Part shown: positions 17,976 to 28,223 of the stretch, one piece after another | Layout of the letters: each line of letters begins with the position of its first letter | Numbering within the stretch: the first letter of the stretch is position 1 | Origin: Hyphomicrobiales bacterium | GTDB taxonomy: Bacteria > Pseudomonadota > Alphaproteobacteria > Rhizobiales > Beijerinckiaceae | Direction: 5' to 3' | Assembly (NCBI GenBank): GCA_947447895.1 | Contig: CANFLM010000010.1 | Location: 1 to 55,428 of the forward strand | DNA: 55,428 bases | The notes under the pieces: generated by a model | Databases searched by the model: none | Seen by the model: only the letters and a program-made list of their open reading frames with translations | Told to the model about the DNA's origin: nothing | Program-made: the position numbers and the translations under genes

Positions 17976-18054
17976 GATCAAGGCGAAATAACGAGCATTA
18001 AAAGCCTAATTATGAGGCAATATAGGTATAAAAACGAATAAAAACAATAAGATA

Positions 18055-18084
18055 ACCCCATGTTGCACAAAAGCAACACGGGGT
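18055..18084 (-). terminator. Rho-independent terminator after glpX
   Basis: ACCCC-A-TGTTGC and GCAACA-C-GGGGT form a 12-bp stem with one mismatch and a 6-base loop. On the reverse strand, just after the glpX stop at 18104, it is followed by a T-rich tract (TTATCTTATTGTTTTTA). It would end the hom-glpX transcript. Confidence 0.7.
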
Positions 18085-18103
18085 CAGCAATTCCAGGTTG
18101 TGC

Positions 18104-19117
18104 TCAGTCGAGCTTGAATTTCTCGAATTGGCGGTGTTCGCCCTTGATTTTGCGGACAGTGCCGGTAATCGAGCGGTAGACAAGGGTTTCGGTCTCGATC
18201 ATGTCCTTGTTAAAACGCACGCCATTCAGCAAGGCCCCGTCTGTCACCCCTGTGGCGGACACGATCACGTCGCCCGAGGCCAGTTCGTTCATCTGGTACT
18301 TTTTGTGCGGATCGGTGATTCCCATGGTGCGGGCCCGCTCCACTTTTTCAGGTGTATCGAGAATCAACCGACCCTGCATCTGGCCACCGACACACCGCAA
18401 AGCGGCAGCTGCCAACACGCCTTCGGGCGCACCGCCGATTCCGAGATAGATGTCGATGCCGGTTTCGTGCTGCATCGCCGTGAAAATCACGCCCGCAACG
18501 TCACCATCGGTAATCAGGCGGATGGATGCACCGGTTTTGCGTACGGCTTCGATCAGATCGGCATGGCGCGGACGATCCATGATCAGGGCGGCAATCTCGC
18601 TCGGCTTCACGCCTTTGGCCTTGGCCAGCGCGTTGATATTGTCGGCTGGCGAAGCGTCGAGATCAACGATCCCTTCGGGATAGCCCGGGCCAATAGCGAT
18701 CTTGTCCATATACACGTCGGGCGCATAGAGCAGCGAGCCGGCCTGGGCCATCGCCATCACGGCAATCGCACCGGGCATGTCTTTGGCGCACAGGGTGGTG
18801 CCTTCCAGCGGATCAACGGCAATATCGACCTTGGGCCCCTGCCCGTTGCCGACCTTTTCACCGATGAACAGCATGGGAGCTTCGTCGCGTTCGCCTTCGC
18901 CGATCACGATGCGGCCATCAATCTGCAAGCGGTTCAACTCGCGGCGCATCGCATCCACCGCGGCCTGGTCGGCGGCCTTTTCGTCACCATGGCCACGCAA
19001 CCGCGCCGCCGAAACCGCCGCACGCTCGGTCACGCGGACCAGTTCCATCGACAGGATGCGCTCGATAACCTCGCGGGGATGAACGGTAATATCGTTGCTG
19101 TGGGACACTGTGATCAC
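18104..19117 (-). CDS. glpX: Fructose-1,6-bisphosphatase class II
   Basis: 337 residues. Hydrolyses fructose 1,6-bisphosphate in gluconeogenesis, using divalent metal in the lithium-sensitive phosphatase fold. Clear motifs: GEGERDEAPML, the metal site VDPLEGTT, LITDGDVAGVI, and IGGAPEGVLAAAAL. The reading frame starts at a GTG (19117) followed by another GTG three codons in. The hom-glpX order, 17 bases apart on the same strand, is common in Hyphomicrobiales and suggests one operon. A good terminator follows at 18055-18084. Confidence 0.95.
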   Translation of the reverse strand: MITVSHSNDITVHPREVIERILSMELVRVTERAAVSAARLRGHGDEKAADQAAVDAMRRELNRLQIDGRIVIGEGERDEAPMLFIGEKVGNGQGPKVDIAVDPLEGTTLCAKDMPGAIAVMAMAQAGSLLYAPDVYMDKIAIGPGYPEGIVDLDASPADNINALAKAKGVKPSEIAALIMDRPRHADLIEAVRKTGASIRLITDGDVAGVIFTAMQHETGIDIYLGIGGAPEGVLAAAALRCVGGQMQGRLILDTPEKVERARTMGITDPHKKYQMNELASGDVIVSATGVTDGALLNGVRFNKDMIETETLVYRSITGTVRKIKGEHRQFEKFKLD

Positions 19118-19133
19118 CTTTTTATGACGTTGT

Positions 19134-20438
19134 TCAGTTGCGTTCGATACGAATCAATTGCGGCTTTTCTGCAATATGCCCATCGCTAAAGACAGCGTCC
19201 AGCGCGGCGCGGATGCCTTCTTCCGAGGTGGCATAGGTAATCAGCACCACAGGAACCGCAGCGGATCCCTTGCCTTGATCGGCTGGTTTACGCTGCACAA
19301 TGCTTTCAAGTGAAATATTGCGTTCGGCCATCCGCGTGGCAATCGAGGCCACAGCCCCCGGACGGTCGAGTACTGACAGGCGCACATAATAGCCGCCCTC
19401 ATGGCGCTGCATGGGCGCCCGCGGGGCCGCATCGAGCGCATCAACCGGCAGGGCAAAGGTTTCCACCCGCGCGCCGCGCGCCACATCCGCCAGATCCGAC
19501 AGCACCGAGGAAGCCGTCGCCATTCCGCCTGCACCAGCGCCGACCAGCGTCAGTTCACCGACCGCATCGCCGCTGAGGGTCACCGCATTGGTCACGCCCA
19601 TCACCTGCGCCAAAGGCGAGGCCCGATCCACCATTGTGGGATGGACGCGCTGTTCGATCCCCGTAGAGGTCCGTTCAGCAACACCCAGCAATTTGATGCG
19701 ATACCCCAATTCCTCGGCCATTTTCAGATCGAGCGGATCAATCGCATCAATGCCCTCGACATAAATGGCATCGGCATCGATCTCGGTGCCGAAAGCCAGA
19801 GAGGACAGCAAAGCCAGTTTGTGCGCGGTATCGAAACCGCCGACATCGAAGGTCGGGTCGGCCTCGGCATAGCCCAGACGTTGCGCGTCACTCAGACAGG
19901 CCTGATAGGTCAGCCCTTCCAGTTCCATTCGCGACAGGATGTAATTGCAGGTCCCGTTCAAAATGCCGGAAATACGCGAAATACTGTTGCCGGCCATGGC
20001 CTCGCGCAGGGTCTTGATGACTGGTATCCCGCCCGCCACCGCGGCCTCGAAATAAAGCGTGGTCTTGTGCTGTTGGGCTAGTCGGGCGAGGTCCATACCG
20101 TGCTTGGCCAGCAAAGCCTTGTTGGCTGTGACGACGGTTTTACCCGCACGGATCGCGGCTTCAACCGCCAGTCGGGCCGGACCTTCATCACCCCCCATCA
20201 ATTCGACAAACACATCGATCTGGTCGGACTTGGCGAGTGCGACAGGATCGTCGAACCATGCCAGTGCCGAAACATCGATGCCGCGGTCGCGCGTCTTGTC
20301 GCGGGCAGCCACCGCTGTCACCACGAGTTGACGGCCTGTGCGTAAAGCCAACCGGTTGTTCTGGCGCTCAATCAACTGGAAAACCGAGGCCCCGACAGTG
20401 CCAAGCCCTGCAATCCCGATCCGCAATCTGTGTGTCAT
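19134..20438 (-). CDS. hom: Homoserine dehydrogenase
   Basis: About 434 residues. Reduces aspartate semialdehyde to homoserine for threonine and methionine synthesis. The NAD(P) fold begins IGIAGLGTVGASV; the catalytic region carries VTANKALLAKHG, GILNGTCNYIL and EADPTFDVGGFDTAHKLALL; the C-terminal 80 residues form an ACT domain (YYVRLSVLDRPGAVASIA), the usual place for threonine feedback. ATG at 20438 is chosen because it begins the conserved domain; the frame is open upstream to 20498. It lies between an aminotransferase gene and glpX on the same strand. Confidence 0.95.
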   Translation of the reverse strand: MTHRLRIGIAGLGTVGASVFQLIERQNNRLALRTGRQLVVTAVAARDKTRDRGIDVSALAWFDDPVALAKSDQIDVFVELMGGDEGPARLAVEAAIRAGKTVVTANKALLAKHGMDLARLAQQHKTTLYFEAAVAGGIPVIKTLREAMAGNSISRISGILNGTCNYILSRMELEGLTYQACLSDAQRLGYAEADPTFDVGGFDTAHKLALLSSLAFGTEIDADAIYVEGIDAIDPLDLKMAEELGYRIKLLGVAERTSTGIEQRVHPTMVDRASPLAQVMGVTNAVTLSGDAVGELTLVGAGAGGMATASSVLSDLADVARGARVETFALPVDALDAAPRAPMQRHEGGYYVRLSVLDRPGAVASIATRMAERNISLESIVQRKPADQGKGSAAVPVVLITYATSEEGIRAALDAVFSDGHIAEKPQLIRIERN

Positions 20439-20506
20439 CAGTGATCCGAAAGAAAAGAAATGGAAACAGTCATCAGTCGAAACGGCCAAAACCCCCAAAG
20501 TTGGGT

Positions 20507-21727
20507 TCAGTTTTTGGCCGCCAGAGGCATCACATTGTGCAGGGTCTTGTCGGCCGTATCGAAGAAACGCCGGATATTGCGGGCGGCTTGCCGGATCCGT
20601 TGCTCGTTTTCAACCAGCGCGATACGGACATAATCATCGCCATGCTCGCCGAAGCCGATGCCGGGTGCGACGGCCACATCGGCCTTTTCAACCAGCAATT
20701 TGGAGAATTCAAGGCTGCCCATCTCGCGGAACGGCTCGGGAATCTGGACCCAGGCAAACATCGAGGCCTCGGGTGCGGGAAACTCCCAACCGGCCTTGCT
20801 GAAGCTTTCCACCAGCGCATCGCGGCGGTTGCGGTAGACATCGCGCATCTCGCGGATGCAATCCTCGGGTCCGTTCAGCGCTGCGGTGGCCGCCACCTGG
20901 ATCGGTGTATAGGCCCCGTAATCGAGATAGGATTTGACACGCGACAGAGCCGCCAGCAATTTTTCGTTGCCCACCGCAAAGCCCATGCGCCAGCCGGCCA
21001 TCGAAAAGGTTTTCGACATCGAGGTGAATTCCACCGTCACATCCATCGCACCGGGCACCTGCAGAACCGAGGGAGGCGGATTGTTGTCATCGAAATAGAC
21101 CTCGGCATAGGCCAGATCCGAAAGAAGGATCAGATCATGCTTTTTGGCGAAGGCCACCAGATCACGATAGAAATCGAGGCTGGCCACATAGGCGGTCGGA
21201 TTGGCGGGATAACAGGTCACGAGCGCAATCGGCTTGGGGATCGAATGCATCACAGCGCGCTCGAGCGCACGGAACATCTCTTCATTCGGCTCCGCAGGCA
21301 CCGAGCGGATCACCCCGCCCGCCATCAGGAAGCCGAAAGCATGGATGGGATAGGACGGATTGGGCACCAGCACCACGTCACCGGGTGCGGTAATGGCTTG
21401 CGCCATATTGGCAAAGCCTTCCTTGGAACCAAGAGTGGCAACAACCTGCGTATCGGGATTGAGCGTCACGCCGAAACGCCGCTCGTAATAGGCTGCCTGT
21501 GCGCGCCGCAGACCCACGACACCCTTGGAAGCCGAATAACGGTCGGTGCGCGGCTTGCCGACGGTTTCAATCATCTTCTCGATGACATGGCGCGGCGCCG
21601 GCAGATCCGGATTGCCCATCCCCAGATCGATGATGTCCGCGCCATTGTTGCGCGCCGCCGCCTTGATCCGATTGACCTGTTCAAACACATAGGGGGGAAG
21701 ACGTTTGATGCGGTGGAAATCGGCCAT
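20507..21727 (-). CDS. alaC: PLP-dependent aminotransferase, AlaC type
   Basis: 406 residues, fold type I aminotransferase. The N-terminus (FHRIKRLPPYVFEQVN, then IIDLGMGNPDLPAP) matches the AlaC/YfdZ branch, which makes alanine from pyruvate and glutamate; some relatives are annotated as LL-diaminopimelate aminotransferase. The PLP lysine lies in SMSKTFSMAGWRMG, with CYPANPTAY and LSDLAYAE contributing the cofactor-binding Asn, Asp and Tyr. It is 68 bases upstream of hom on the same strand and probably heads an operon with hom and glpX. The exact amino donor cannot be decided from sequence. Confidence 0.85.
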   Translation of the reverse strand: MADFHRIKRLPPYVFEQVNRIKAAARNNGADIIDLGMGNPDLPAPRHVIEKMIETVGKPRTDRYSASKGVVGLRRAQAAYYERRFGVTLNPDTQVVATLGSKEGFANMAQAITAPGDVVLVPNPSYPIHAFGFLMAGGVIRSVPAEPNEEMFRALERAVMHSIPKPIALVTCYPANPTAYVASLDFYRDLVAFAKKHDLILLSDLAYAEVYFDDNNPPPSVLQVPGAMDVTVEFTSMSKTFSMAGWRMGFAVGNEKLLAALSRVKSYLDYGAYTPIQVAATAALNGPEDCIREMRDVYRNRRDALVESFSKAGWEFPAPEASMFAWVQIPEPFREMGSLEFSKLLVEKADVAVAPGIGFGEHGDDYVRIALVENEQRIRQAARNIRRFFDTADKTLHNVMPLAAKN

Positions 21728-21874
21728 GATCCTGAGCTTTCTGGTAGGCGTTTGTGTTCAATCGATGCCAGTGACGAAACGCCCCCGACATAAGGGGTAA
21801 ATAGGGATGTGCGCTATTAGCATATCGAATGCCTGCTGGCATCCATCCTCTGGCAACGTCGTGAGTGAACTGTT

Positions 21875-21897
21875 ACCAGCGGGCTCCGCCTGCTGGT
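21875..21897. terminator. Hairpin after the lipoprotein gene, possible terminator
   Basis: ACCAGCGGGC (21875-21884) and GCCTGCTGGT (21888-21897) form a 10-bp stem with one mismatch and a 3-base loop. It lies just beyond the stop of the reverse-strand lipoprotein gene. There is no T-run in that direction, only TTTT on the forward strand, so termination is uncertain. Confidence 0.35.
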
Positions 21898-21912
21898 TTT
21901 GGCGGCAACTGA

Positions 21913-22242
21913 TTATTGTTTGGCGGCTTCCCCGGCCTTTTCGGATTTGCGGGCGGTGGATTCCAGCTCGTTGCGCAGATTTTTAACGCCGGCCTCGTCG
22001 CGCACCTTCAACTTGCCGTTTTCAGGTGTAATACCGACCGGCATATAATCGCCTTTGGGACCGCGCGCCGCTTTGACAAAATCCTTGGGCTCGACCGCAG
22101 GAGTGGCCACACCGACCTTCTCGGCCACAGAATGGAACATCATGCCATCGGACGCATTGGGGCCATTGGTGGATTGGCAAGCGGCCAATGATGTGGTCAC
22201 AATGGCCAGGGCAAAAATTCTACACACAGGGCGACGCAGCAT
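21913..22242 (-). CDS. Small lipoprotein of unknown function
   Basis: About 109 residues. The N-terminus has an Arg-rich start, a hydrophobic stretch and a clean lipobox (S-L-A-A-C) at about residue 21, so the mature protein should be lipid-anchored at Cys. The remainder is hydrophilic, Lys- and Glu-rich, with a predicted helical C-terminal segment (about the last 35 residues). GGAGG stands before the ATG at 22242; the frame extends further upstream without need. I recognise no family beyond lipoprotein. It is divergent from phaC across a 170-base gap. Confidence 0.75.
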   Translation of the reverse strand: MLRRPVCRIFALAIVTTSLAACQSTNGPNASDGMMFHSVAEKVGVATPAVEPKDFVKAARGPKGDYMPVGITPENGKLKVRDEAGVKNLRNELESTARKSEKAGEAAKQ

Positions 22243-22412
22243 CAGGGGGCCTCCAAAGGTTGCAGACAGATGATGCAAATCTTTACACCATCTTCGGCAC
22301 TAACGCGTTAATATGCTGAAAATGCGCTGACGAAAAGCGCTGAGATCGGATGGACGGAACAAACTGCCGGGAAAAGGGTATGATGCAACGGGTATGTTTG
22401 TGAATTAGGGGG

Positions 22413-24515
22413 ATGGCAATGGCACGGACGACGACAAAAAAGGCGGCAAAAAGTCCCAAAAATGCGGAAAAACCGGCCAAAAAGCCTGTTCAACCTGCCG
22501 TTTCCGTCAAAAAACCGACTGCCAAACCGGCACCTGAAAAACCCAAGTCCAAAGCGGCCCAGGCCCCTGTCGCTCCCGTCAAAGCGGCGGCGAAGCGGAC
22601 AGCAAAACCTGTCATGGCCACCGAATCTCCTGCCCCCAAGGCCAAATCAAAGCCAAAAACCAAACCGGACACCGGATCCGGTGCGCAGGCTGAAAAGCCC
22701 AAGGCGGAAACCCGGCAAGACAAGGCCGGTCAGGCGACCCATGATCATGCCATGCCCGATCTTGAAGCGCTCACCACCAATACCGCGATGTTGATGGAAG
22801 AAATGGGTCGCGCCACAGCCGCATCGATGAAGCCGATCGAGGAAGGCCGCGCTCCCTCGCAGCCGCCCGAAGAAATCAGCGATATGGCCAAAACCTTCGG
22901 TCTGGTGGTCGAACAGCTGGTCAATGACCCGCAACGTCTGGTATTGGCGCAGACCTCGCTGACCCGCGACTTCATGAATCTGTGGGCGGGCACCGTCAAA
23001 CGCATGAATGGCGAAGAGTCCCCGCCTTCCATCATCCCTGATCCGACCGACCGCCGCTTCAAGGATCCGGAATGGTCGAGCAATCCGGTGTTCGATTTTA
23101 TAAAGCAGGCCTATCTGATCACCACCCGCTGGGCCGAGGATGTGGTGGCCCATACCGAAGGCGTCGATGACCACACCCGCCACAAGGCCGAATTCTACCT
23201 GCGGCAGGTCGCCTCCGCCCTTGCTCCGACCAATTTCGTGGCTACCAACCCCGAATTGATCCGCGAGACGATGAATTCCAATGGCGAAAATCTGGTGCGC
23301 GGCATGAAAATGCTCGCCGAGGATATCGAGGCCGGCAAAGGCACGCTGAAATTGCGCCAGTCGGACAGTTCCAAATTCCAGGTCGGGGTCAATCTGGCCA
23401 CCACGCCGGGTAAGGTCGTGTTCCGCAACGACCTGTTCGAGCTGATCCAGTACACCCCCACCACCGAGACCGTCTACAAGCGCCCTTTGCTGATTGTGCC
23501 GCCCTGGATCAACAAGTTCTATATCCTTGATCTGACACCGGAAAAGAGCTTCATCAACTGGGCCGTATCGCAAGGATTGACGGTTTTTGTGATCTCGTGG
23601 GTCAATCCCGACGAGCGGCAAGCCAAAAAGAGCTTTACCGATTACATGCAGGAAGGCGTGCTGACCGCGCTTGACCAGATCGAGGAGATTTGCGGCGAGA
23701 AAGAGTTTACCGCCATCGGCTATTGCGTGGGTGGCACGCTGCTGTCCGTCACGCTTGCCTATATGGCGGCCGTGGGCGACAAGCGGATCGCCAGTGCGAC
23801 CCTGTTCACCACACAGGTCGATTTTACCTATGCGGGCGATCTCAAAGTCTTTGCCGACGAGGAGCAGATCCGGTCCATCGAGGACAAGATGGTCGAGCGC
23901 GGCTATCTCGAAGGTTCGAGCATGGCCTCAGCCTTCAACATGCTGCGCCCCAATGATCTGATCTGGCCCTATGTGGTCAATGTCTATCTCAAGGGACAGA
24001 ACCCCTTTCCGTTCGACCTGCTGTTCTGGAATTCCGATTCCACCCGCATGCCGGCGGCCAACCACTCCTTCTATCTGCGCTCCTGCTATCTCGAAAACCG
24101 TCTCTCGAAGGGCGAGATGGAAATTGCCGGCGAGACACTCGATCTGGGCAAGGTCAAGGTGCCGATTTTCAATCTGGCCGCCCGCGAGGACCATATTGCG
24201 CCGGCCAAGTCGGTGTTTCTGGGCTCGCGCTTTTTCGGCGGGCCGGTGGAATATGTGCTGGCGGGATCGGGCCATATTGCCGGTGTCGTCAACCCTGTCA
24301 GCAAGCCGAAATACCAGTATTGGACGGGTGGCAAGCCCGTCGGCTCGCTCGACAAATGGATTGCCGAGGCCAAGGAGCATCCGGGCACCTGGTGGCCCTA
24401 CTGGATGCAATGGATCGCCAAGCAGGCTCCGGCCAAGGTCAAAGCCCGCAAACCCGGCGGCAGCCGCAAACCGCTGGCCGACGCACCCGGCACCTATGTG
24501 ATGATGAAGGCCTGA
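22413..24515 (+). CDS. phaC: Class I poly(3-hydroxyalkanoate) synthase with a long Lys/Ala/Pro-rich N-terminal extension
   Basis: 700 residues, against about 590 for typical class I PhaC. Polymerises hydroxyacyl-CoA into storage polyester at the granule surface. The catalytic triad is visible: Cys438 in the lipase-like box GYCVGGTL, Asp593 in AAREDHIAP and His621 in [11 protein letters not shown]. The core is preceded by about 115 residues made largely of Lys, Ala and Pro, resembling histone-H1-like or PhaF-type tails, with a DNA- or granule-binding role only inferred. Two in-frame ATGs (22413 and 22419) are possible starts. The C-terminal 30 residues are also basic. Confidence 0.93.
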   Translation: MAMARTTTKKAAKSPKNAEKPAKKPVQPAVSVKKPTAKPAPEKPKSKAAQAPVAPVKAAAKRTAKPVMATESPAPKAKSKPKTKPDTGSGAQAEKPKAETRQDKAGQATHDHAMPDLEALTTNTAMLMEEMGRATAASMKPIEEGRAPSQPPEEISDMAKTFGLVVEQLVNDPQRLVLAQTSLTRDFMNLWAGTVKRMNGEESPPSIIPDPTDRRFKDPEWSSNPVFDFIKQAYLITTRWAEDVVAHTEGVDDHTRHKAEFYLRQVASALAPTNFVATNPELIRETMNSNGENLVRGMKMLAEDIEAGKGTLKLRQSDSSKFQVGVNLATTPGKVVFRNDLFELIQYTPTTETVYKRPLLIVPPWINKFYILDLTPEKSFINWAVSQGLTVFVISWVNPDERQAKKSFTDYMQEGVLTALDQIEEICGEKEFTAIGYCVGGTLLSVTLAYMAAVGDKRIASATLFTTQVDFTYAGDLKVFADEEQIRSIEDKMVERGYLEGSSMASAFNMLRPNDLIWPYVVNVYLKGQNPFPFDLLFWNSDSTRMPAANHSFYLRSCYLENRLSKGEMEIAGETLDLGKVKVPIFNLAAREDHIAPAKSVFLGSRFFGGPVEYVLAGSGHIAGVVNPVSKPKYQYWTGGKPVGSLDKWIAEAKEHPGTWWPYWMQWIAKQAPAKVKARKPGGSRKPLADAPGTYVMMKA

Positions 24516-24577
24516 TCAGGGCGCGGATTGAGGGATTTCATAGCCGTCAGGCGGCATGGGCCACCCCCGACACCAGC

Positions 24578-24680
24578 AGTGTCATGCCCGCCCCTGCAGC
24601 GGGTCCGCATGTCTTTGCTGCTCCATTGAAACCCAAGACGTCAATGGCCGGAACAAGTCCGGCCATGACGGCTTGGAGTG
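24578..24680. repeat. Intergenic palindromic repeat of the rhizobial 'GHDG' type
   Basis: In the phaC-fadL gap, ATGGCCGGA (24644-24652), a 5-base loop and TCCGGCCAT (24658-24666) form a perfect hairpin. Upstream, CATGCCCGCCCCTGCAGCGGGTCCGCATG forms a partner arm. This layout, and the shadow translation 'N-K-S-G-H-D-G', matches short intergenic repeats scattered through Hyphomicrobiales genomes, by recollection. It may also act as a terminator for phaC. Confidence 0.55.
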
Positions 24681-24711
24681 GATGGCGCCTCTCACCCCAG
24701 AAACCGGAAGC

Positions 24712-26106
24712 TCAACGCTTTTGCGGCAGGCCTGCCTTGCCTGCCGGCTGGTCGAAGCGGTAGGTCAGTCCCAGAGCCACAATATCGATGCGGGTTTTGA
24801 CCCTGGTGGACAGCGTGTCGAAGCCTGAAGCGGCCAACACCGGATTGTAGACGGAATTGCTGGCGTCGATTGTCACCTTGGTGGCCATGGGAAACACGTG
24901 CAAATAGGCCAGATCGAGCGTCATCGCTTCGGTTATTTTATACCCCGCGCCGAAAGACGTCCAAATCCGGTTATTGTCCGGCAAACGGATATTGCGCGTG
25001 GTTGCCTTCAAGGGGCTGCTTTCAAAGGAAACACCGCCGCGCAGGGTCCATTCCGGTGTATAGGCATATTCTGCCCCCATCGAGACAAACCAGTTGTCAT
25101 TATATTTCAGCGGGACATTGGGCTGGAGCGGATGCGGTTGTCCGTTCGACTGCAATGTCACAGCAGGCGAGCCGAGCCGGCTCCAATCCGTCCATTCATA
25201 ACTGGCCATCAGCGTCCACCGGTCCGACACCGTCTGGCGCAGGCTGATCATGAGGCTTTGCGGCAAGGTCAACGACATCCGGATCGGCTGGTTGGCGGCA
25301 GCCAGCGGAGCCCCGAAGAAGTCACCCTTCAACTTCTCCTGCACCTCGGAACGGTAGCCAATCCCGATATCGGTGCCTGTGAAGGGCGAGAGGGTGAAAC
25401 CGGCCGAAAAACCAACGCCGACACCGTCACCCTGCAGGCCAATGATCCCCCATTGCGAAGGTGCCGACGCAGCCGGAATGGCACTCACATATTTGGATTT
25501 GAATTGCATCACGCGCAATCCCGCACCAAACGACACCATCTCGCTCCAGCGATAGCCCAGCATCGGGGCCACCTCGAGCGAGTTGACCTTGGTCGTGCTG
25601 CCATAGGCGCGGCCGACATAATTGTCGTCCATCTTGGTAGCCAACCCGTAAGGCGCAGTCACACTTATCCCCAACCACACCGTCTCGTTCAACTGGTAGG
25701 TCAGAAATGAAGCCGGAACCACCGCATCAAGGCCGATATCACCACTTTTGGAACTCCCGCCAAAACCCGCGCCAATGGCGCCGTAGCCCGCACCGGTTCC
25801 GGTCCGGTTGGTATGTTCGGAGTAAGGGGCAATGCCAGTGAGGTTGAACGAGCCCTGAAACCCCGAAAACTGCGTGATGGTCGCCGGATTGAAAGTGATC
25901 GATCCGAGACCCGCGGCACCGGCGGCCGTGCCCGCAAACGACAGCGCCTCACCGGCCGCACTGTGCTCGCGCAAGGCAAAGGCTCCGGCCTGAACCCGCT
26001 CGCCCGACATCGATAAGAGAAAAGCCAAAACAGAGAGCCCGAGCAGCGGCTTGCCAAAAAGCATTTTGCCAAGCCGCGATGGACCGCGCATCAAAAAACA
26101 CGTCAT
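24712..26106 (-). CDS. FadL/TodX family outer-membrane transporter
   Basis: About 464 residues. An outer-membrane beta-barrel of the FadL family, which takes up long-chain fatty acids or other hydrophobic molecules. After the signal peptide the mature start A-G-A-F-A-L-R-E-H-S leads into the family's N-terminal hatch region (GAAGLGSITFNPA, with the conserved N-P-A). The barrel ends with ALGLTYRFDQP, followed by an unusual 12-residue tail. ATG at 26106 has AGGA 8 bases upstream and is preferred; other Met codons lie at 26091 and 26064. Downstream of phaC but on the opposite strand; a link to fatty-acid feeding of PHA synthesis is only suggestive. Confidence 0.88.
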   Translation of the reverse strand: MTCFLMRGPSRLGKMLFGKPLLGLSVLAFLLSMSGERVQAGAFALREHSAAGEALSFAGTAAGAAGLGSITFNPATITQFSGFQGSFNLTGIAPYSEHTNRTGTGAGYGAIGAGFGGSSKSGDIGLDAVVPASFLTYQLNETVWLGISVTAPYGLATKMDDNYVGRAYGSTTKVNSLEVAPMLGYRWSEMVSFGAGLRVMQFKSKYVSAIPAASAPSQWGIIGLQGDGVGVGFSAGFTLSPFTGTDIGIGYRSEVQEKLKGDFFGAPLAAANQPIRMSLTLPQSLMISLRQTVSDRWTLMASYEWTDWSRLGSPAVTLQSNGQPHPLQPNVPLKYNDNWFVSMGAEYAYTPEWTLRGGVSFESSPLKATTRNIRLPDNNRIWTSFGAGYKITEAMTLDLAYLHVFPMATKVTIDASNSVYNPVLAASGFDTLSTRVKTRIDIVALGLTYRFDQPAGKAGLPQKR

Positions 26107-26386
26107 CCCAACAATCCTGATAAAACAAAAATAGGTACAATACGAACACAACGCTTAATTCAAAAATTATATAACAAAGATTTGGAAGAATAAAGCAAGA
26201 ATAGCTGTCCCGGGCTTCCATTGCTTCAAAAAGTCAATTCCGGCAGCGGATTGGCCTTCCCTCCGTCGGGATTGGGCGGATCTGCACATTGTCCAAAAGA
26301 AAGGCCATAGAAGGCTTGCCTCCCGGCCCCGCACGGGCCAAACTAAAGTTCTAGGGAGAATCCCTGATACGAGAGCAGGAAACACG

Positions 26387-27229
26387 ATGAAACTTGTACG
26401 TTATGGTAAAGCGGGTGCCGAAAAACCCGGCCTGATTGATTCCGACGGTACGATCCGCGATCTGTCCGCCCATGTGAAGGACTTTGCAGGCGATGCCCTG
26501 CTGCCTGCCAACATCAAGAAATTGGCGGCCCTCGACCCCAAGAGCCTTCCGGCCGTGGCCGCTGGCACACGTTTGGGATCTTGCGTGCCGAAGCCCGGCA
26601 ATTTCATCGCTGTCGGTCTCAATTTCGCCGATCACGCGGCTGAAACCAACAACCCCATTCCTGCCGAACCGATTTTGTTCAACAAGGCGCCCAACACCAT
26701 CCAGGGTCCTGATGACGATGTGATCATTCCGCCAGGCTCGCTGAAAACCGATTGGGAAGTGGAATTGGCTTTCGTGATCGGCCAGCCCGGCTACCGGATT
26801 TCCGAAGCCGATGCCGCCAACCATATTGCCGGCTATTTCATCTGCAACGACGTCTCCGAGCGCGCCTACCAGATCGAGCGGTCCGGCCAGTGGATGAAGG
26901 GCAAGAGCCTGCCGACCTTCGGACCCGTCGGTCCTTGGCTGGTCACACCCGATGAAGCGGGCGACGTGCAGAACCTGAAAATGTGGCTGAAGCTGAACGA
27001 TCAATATGTGCAGAACGGCTCATCCAAGACGATGATCTTCAACTGCCAGTTCCTCGTGCACTATATCTCGCAATTCATGCATCTCGATGCAGGCGACATC
27101 ATCACCACCGGCACACCTCCAGGTGTGGGCCTCGGCATGAAGCCACCATTGTTCCTCAAGGGCGGCGATACGATGGAAGTCGGCATCGAAGGCCTCGGTG
27201 TGCAGCACCAGCACGTGAAGCAGGCCTGA
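26387..27229 (+). CDS. Fumarylacetoacetate hydrolase family protein
   Basis: 280 residues. The FAH fold hydrolyses or decarboxylates 2-oxo acids with a divalent metal. The acid-rich metal site is visible in the DWEVELAFVIG region and the later DVSERAYQ segment; GTPPGVGLGMKPP near the C-terminus is a family signature. Sequence style (FNKAPNTIQGPDDDVIIPP) is closest to enzymes annotated as ureidoglycolate lyase or didehydro-deoxy-sugar acid hydrolase, but the substrate is not fixed by what can be seen. It is a single gene followed by a strong bidirectional terminator. Confidence 0.85.
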   Translation: MKLVRYGKAGAEKPGLIDSDGTIRDLSAHVKDFAGDALLPANIKKLAALDPKSLPAVAAGTRLGSCVPKPGNFIAVGLNFADHAAETNNPIPAEPILFNKAPNTIQGPDDDVIIPPGSLKTDWEVELAFVIGQPGYRISEADAANHIAGYFICNDVSERAYQIERSGQWMKGKSLPTFGPVGPWLVTPDEAGDVQNLKMWLKLNDQYVQNGSSKTMIFNCQFLVHYISQFMHLDAGDIITTGTPPGVGLGMKPPLFLKGGDTMEVGIEGLGVQHQHVKQA

Positions 27230-27252
27230 TAAGGCCCTGCAATTCCATAACA

Positions 27253-27287
27253 ATCAGGCCGCCTTCGGGCGGCCTGATCTGTTTTTT
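27253..27287. terminator. Strong rho-independent terminator between convergent genes
   Basis: ATCAGGCCGCC (27253-27263) pairs perfectly with GGCGGCCTGAT (27268-27278) around a TTCG tetraloop, followed by CTG and TTTTTT (27282-27287). It ends the FAH-family transcript and may also serve the opposing argC. Confidence 0.9.
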
Positions 27288-27296
27288 GGAATGTGC

Positions 27297-28223
27297 CTAG
27301 AGACCCAGCATCAACTGCAGGTTTTGCACCGCAGCCCCAGATGCGCCTTTGCCCAGATTATCGAGACGGGCCACCAGCACCGCCTGCCCGCGGGCCTGAT
27401 TGCCATAGACCCGCAATTCCATCACATCACTGTCGTTGAGGGCTTCGGCCTCGATCCGGCCGGCTTTGACGCTGGCATCGTCATTGGCAATTACTTTGAC
27501 CAGCTTTGCACCTTCATAGGCTTTGGCCAGCACGCCTTGCAAATCAACGATCTTGACCTGTCCGTGCAGCGTGTCGAGATGCAGAGGCACCGAGACCAGC
27601 ATGCCCTGGCGGAAATGTCCGACCGAGGGCACAAAAATCGGCCGCCGTGTCAGACCGCTATAAAGCTGCAATTCGGCGATATGCTTGTGTTCGAGACCGA
27701 GGCCGTAAAGCTCGAAATTCGGGGCGCGGCCTTCTTCGTGATCGGCAATCATGCTTTTGCCCCCGCCCGAATAGCCCGACACCGCATTGACGGTCACCGG
27801 AAAATCCTTGGCCATCATTCCCGCCTCGATCAAGGGCCGGATCAATGCAATCGCACCCGTGGGATAACAGCCGGGATTGGACACGCGCTTGGCCTTGCGG
27901 ATCGCATCGGCCTGCCCCGCTGCCATTTCGGCTAAGCCATAGGTCCAGCCCTCGGCCACCCGATGGGCGGTCGAGGCATCCAGCAGCACTGGGGCTTTTT
28001 CACCAAGCTCAGCCGCCAGCGCCACGGTTTCCTTGGCCGCATCATCCGGCAGGCAGAGGATCACCGCATCCACCTCGGCCATCAGGGCTTGGCGGGCGGC
28101 GGGATCCTTGCGGTGGGCGGCATCAATGCTGCGCAGTTCGACAGTGCCCAAAGCCAGCAAGCGTTCGCGAATCCCCAGGCCTGTGGTGCCTGCTTCGCCA
28201 TCGATAAACACTGTCTTTGCCAT
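27297..28223 (-). CDS. argC: N-acetyl-gamma-glutamyl-phosphate reductase, type 2
   Basis: 308 residues, the length of the short type 2 ArgC. Reduces N-acetyl-glutamyl phosphate with NADPH in arginine synthesis. The nucleotide loop is [13 protein letters not shown], the catalytic Cys is in [11 protein letters not shown], and the later conserved His is in [10 protein letters not shown]. The start is an ATG at 28223 with M-A-K-T-V. No other arg genes are near. It converges with the FAH-family gene across the terminator at 27253-27287 and is divergent from the gamma-glutamyltransferase gene. Confidence 0.93.
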   Translation of the reverse strand: MAKTVFIDGEAGTTGLGIRERLLALGTVELRSIDAAHRKDPAARQALMAEVDAVILCLPDDAAKETVALAAELGEKAPVLLDASTAHRVAEGWTYGLAEMAAGQADAIRKAKRVSNPGCYPTGAIALIRPLIEAGMMAKDFPVTVNAVSGYSGGGKSMIADHEEGRAPNFELYGLGLEHKHIAELQLYSGLTRRPIFVPSVGHFRQGMLVSVPLHLDTLHGQVKIVDLQGVLAKAYEGAKLVKVIANDDASVKAGRIEAEALNDSDVMELRVYGNQARGQAVLVARLDNLGKGASGAAVQNLQLMLGL

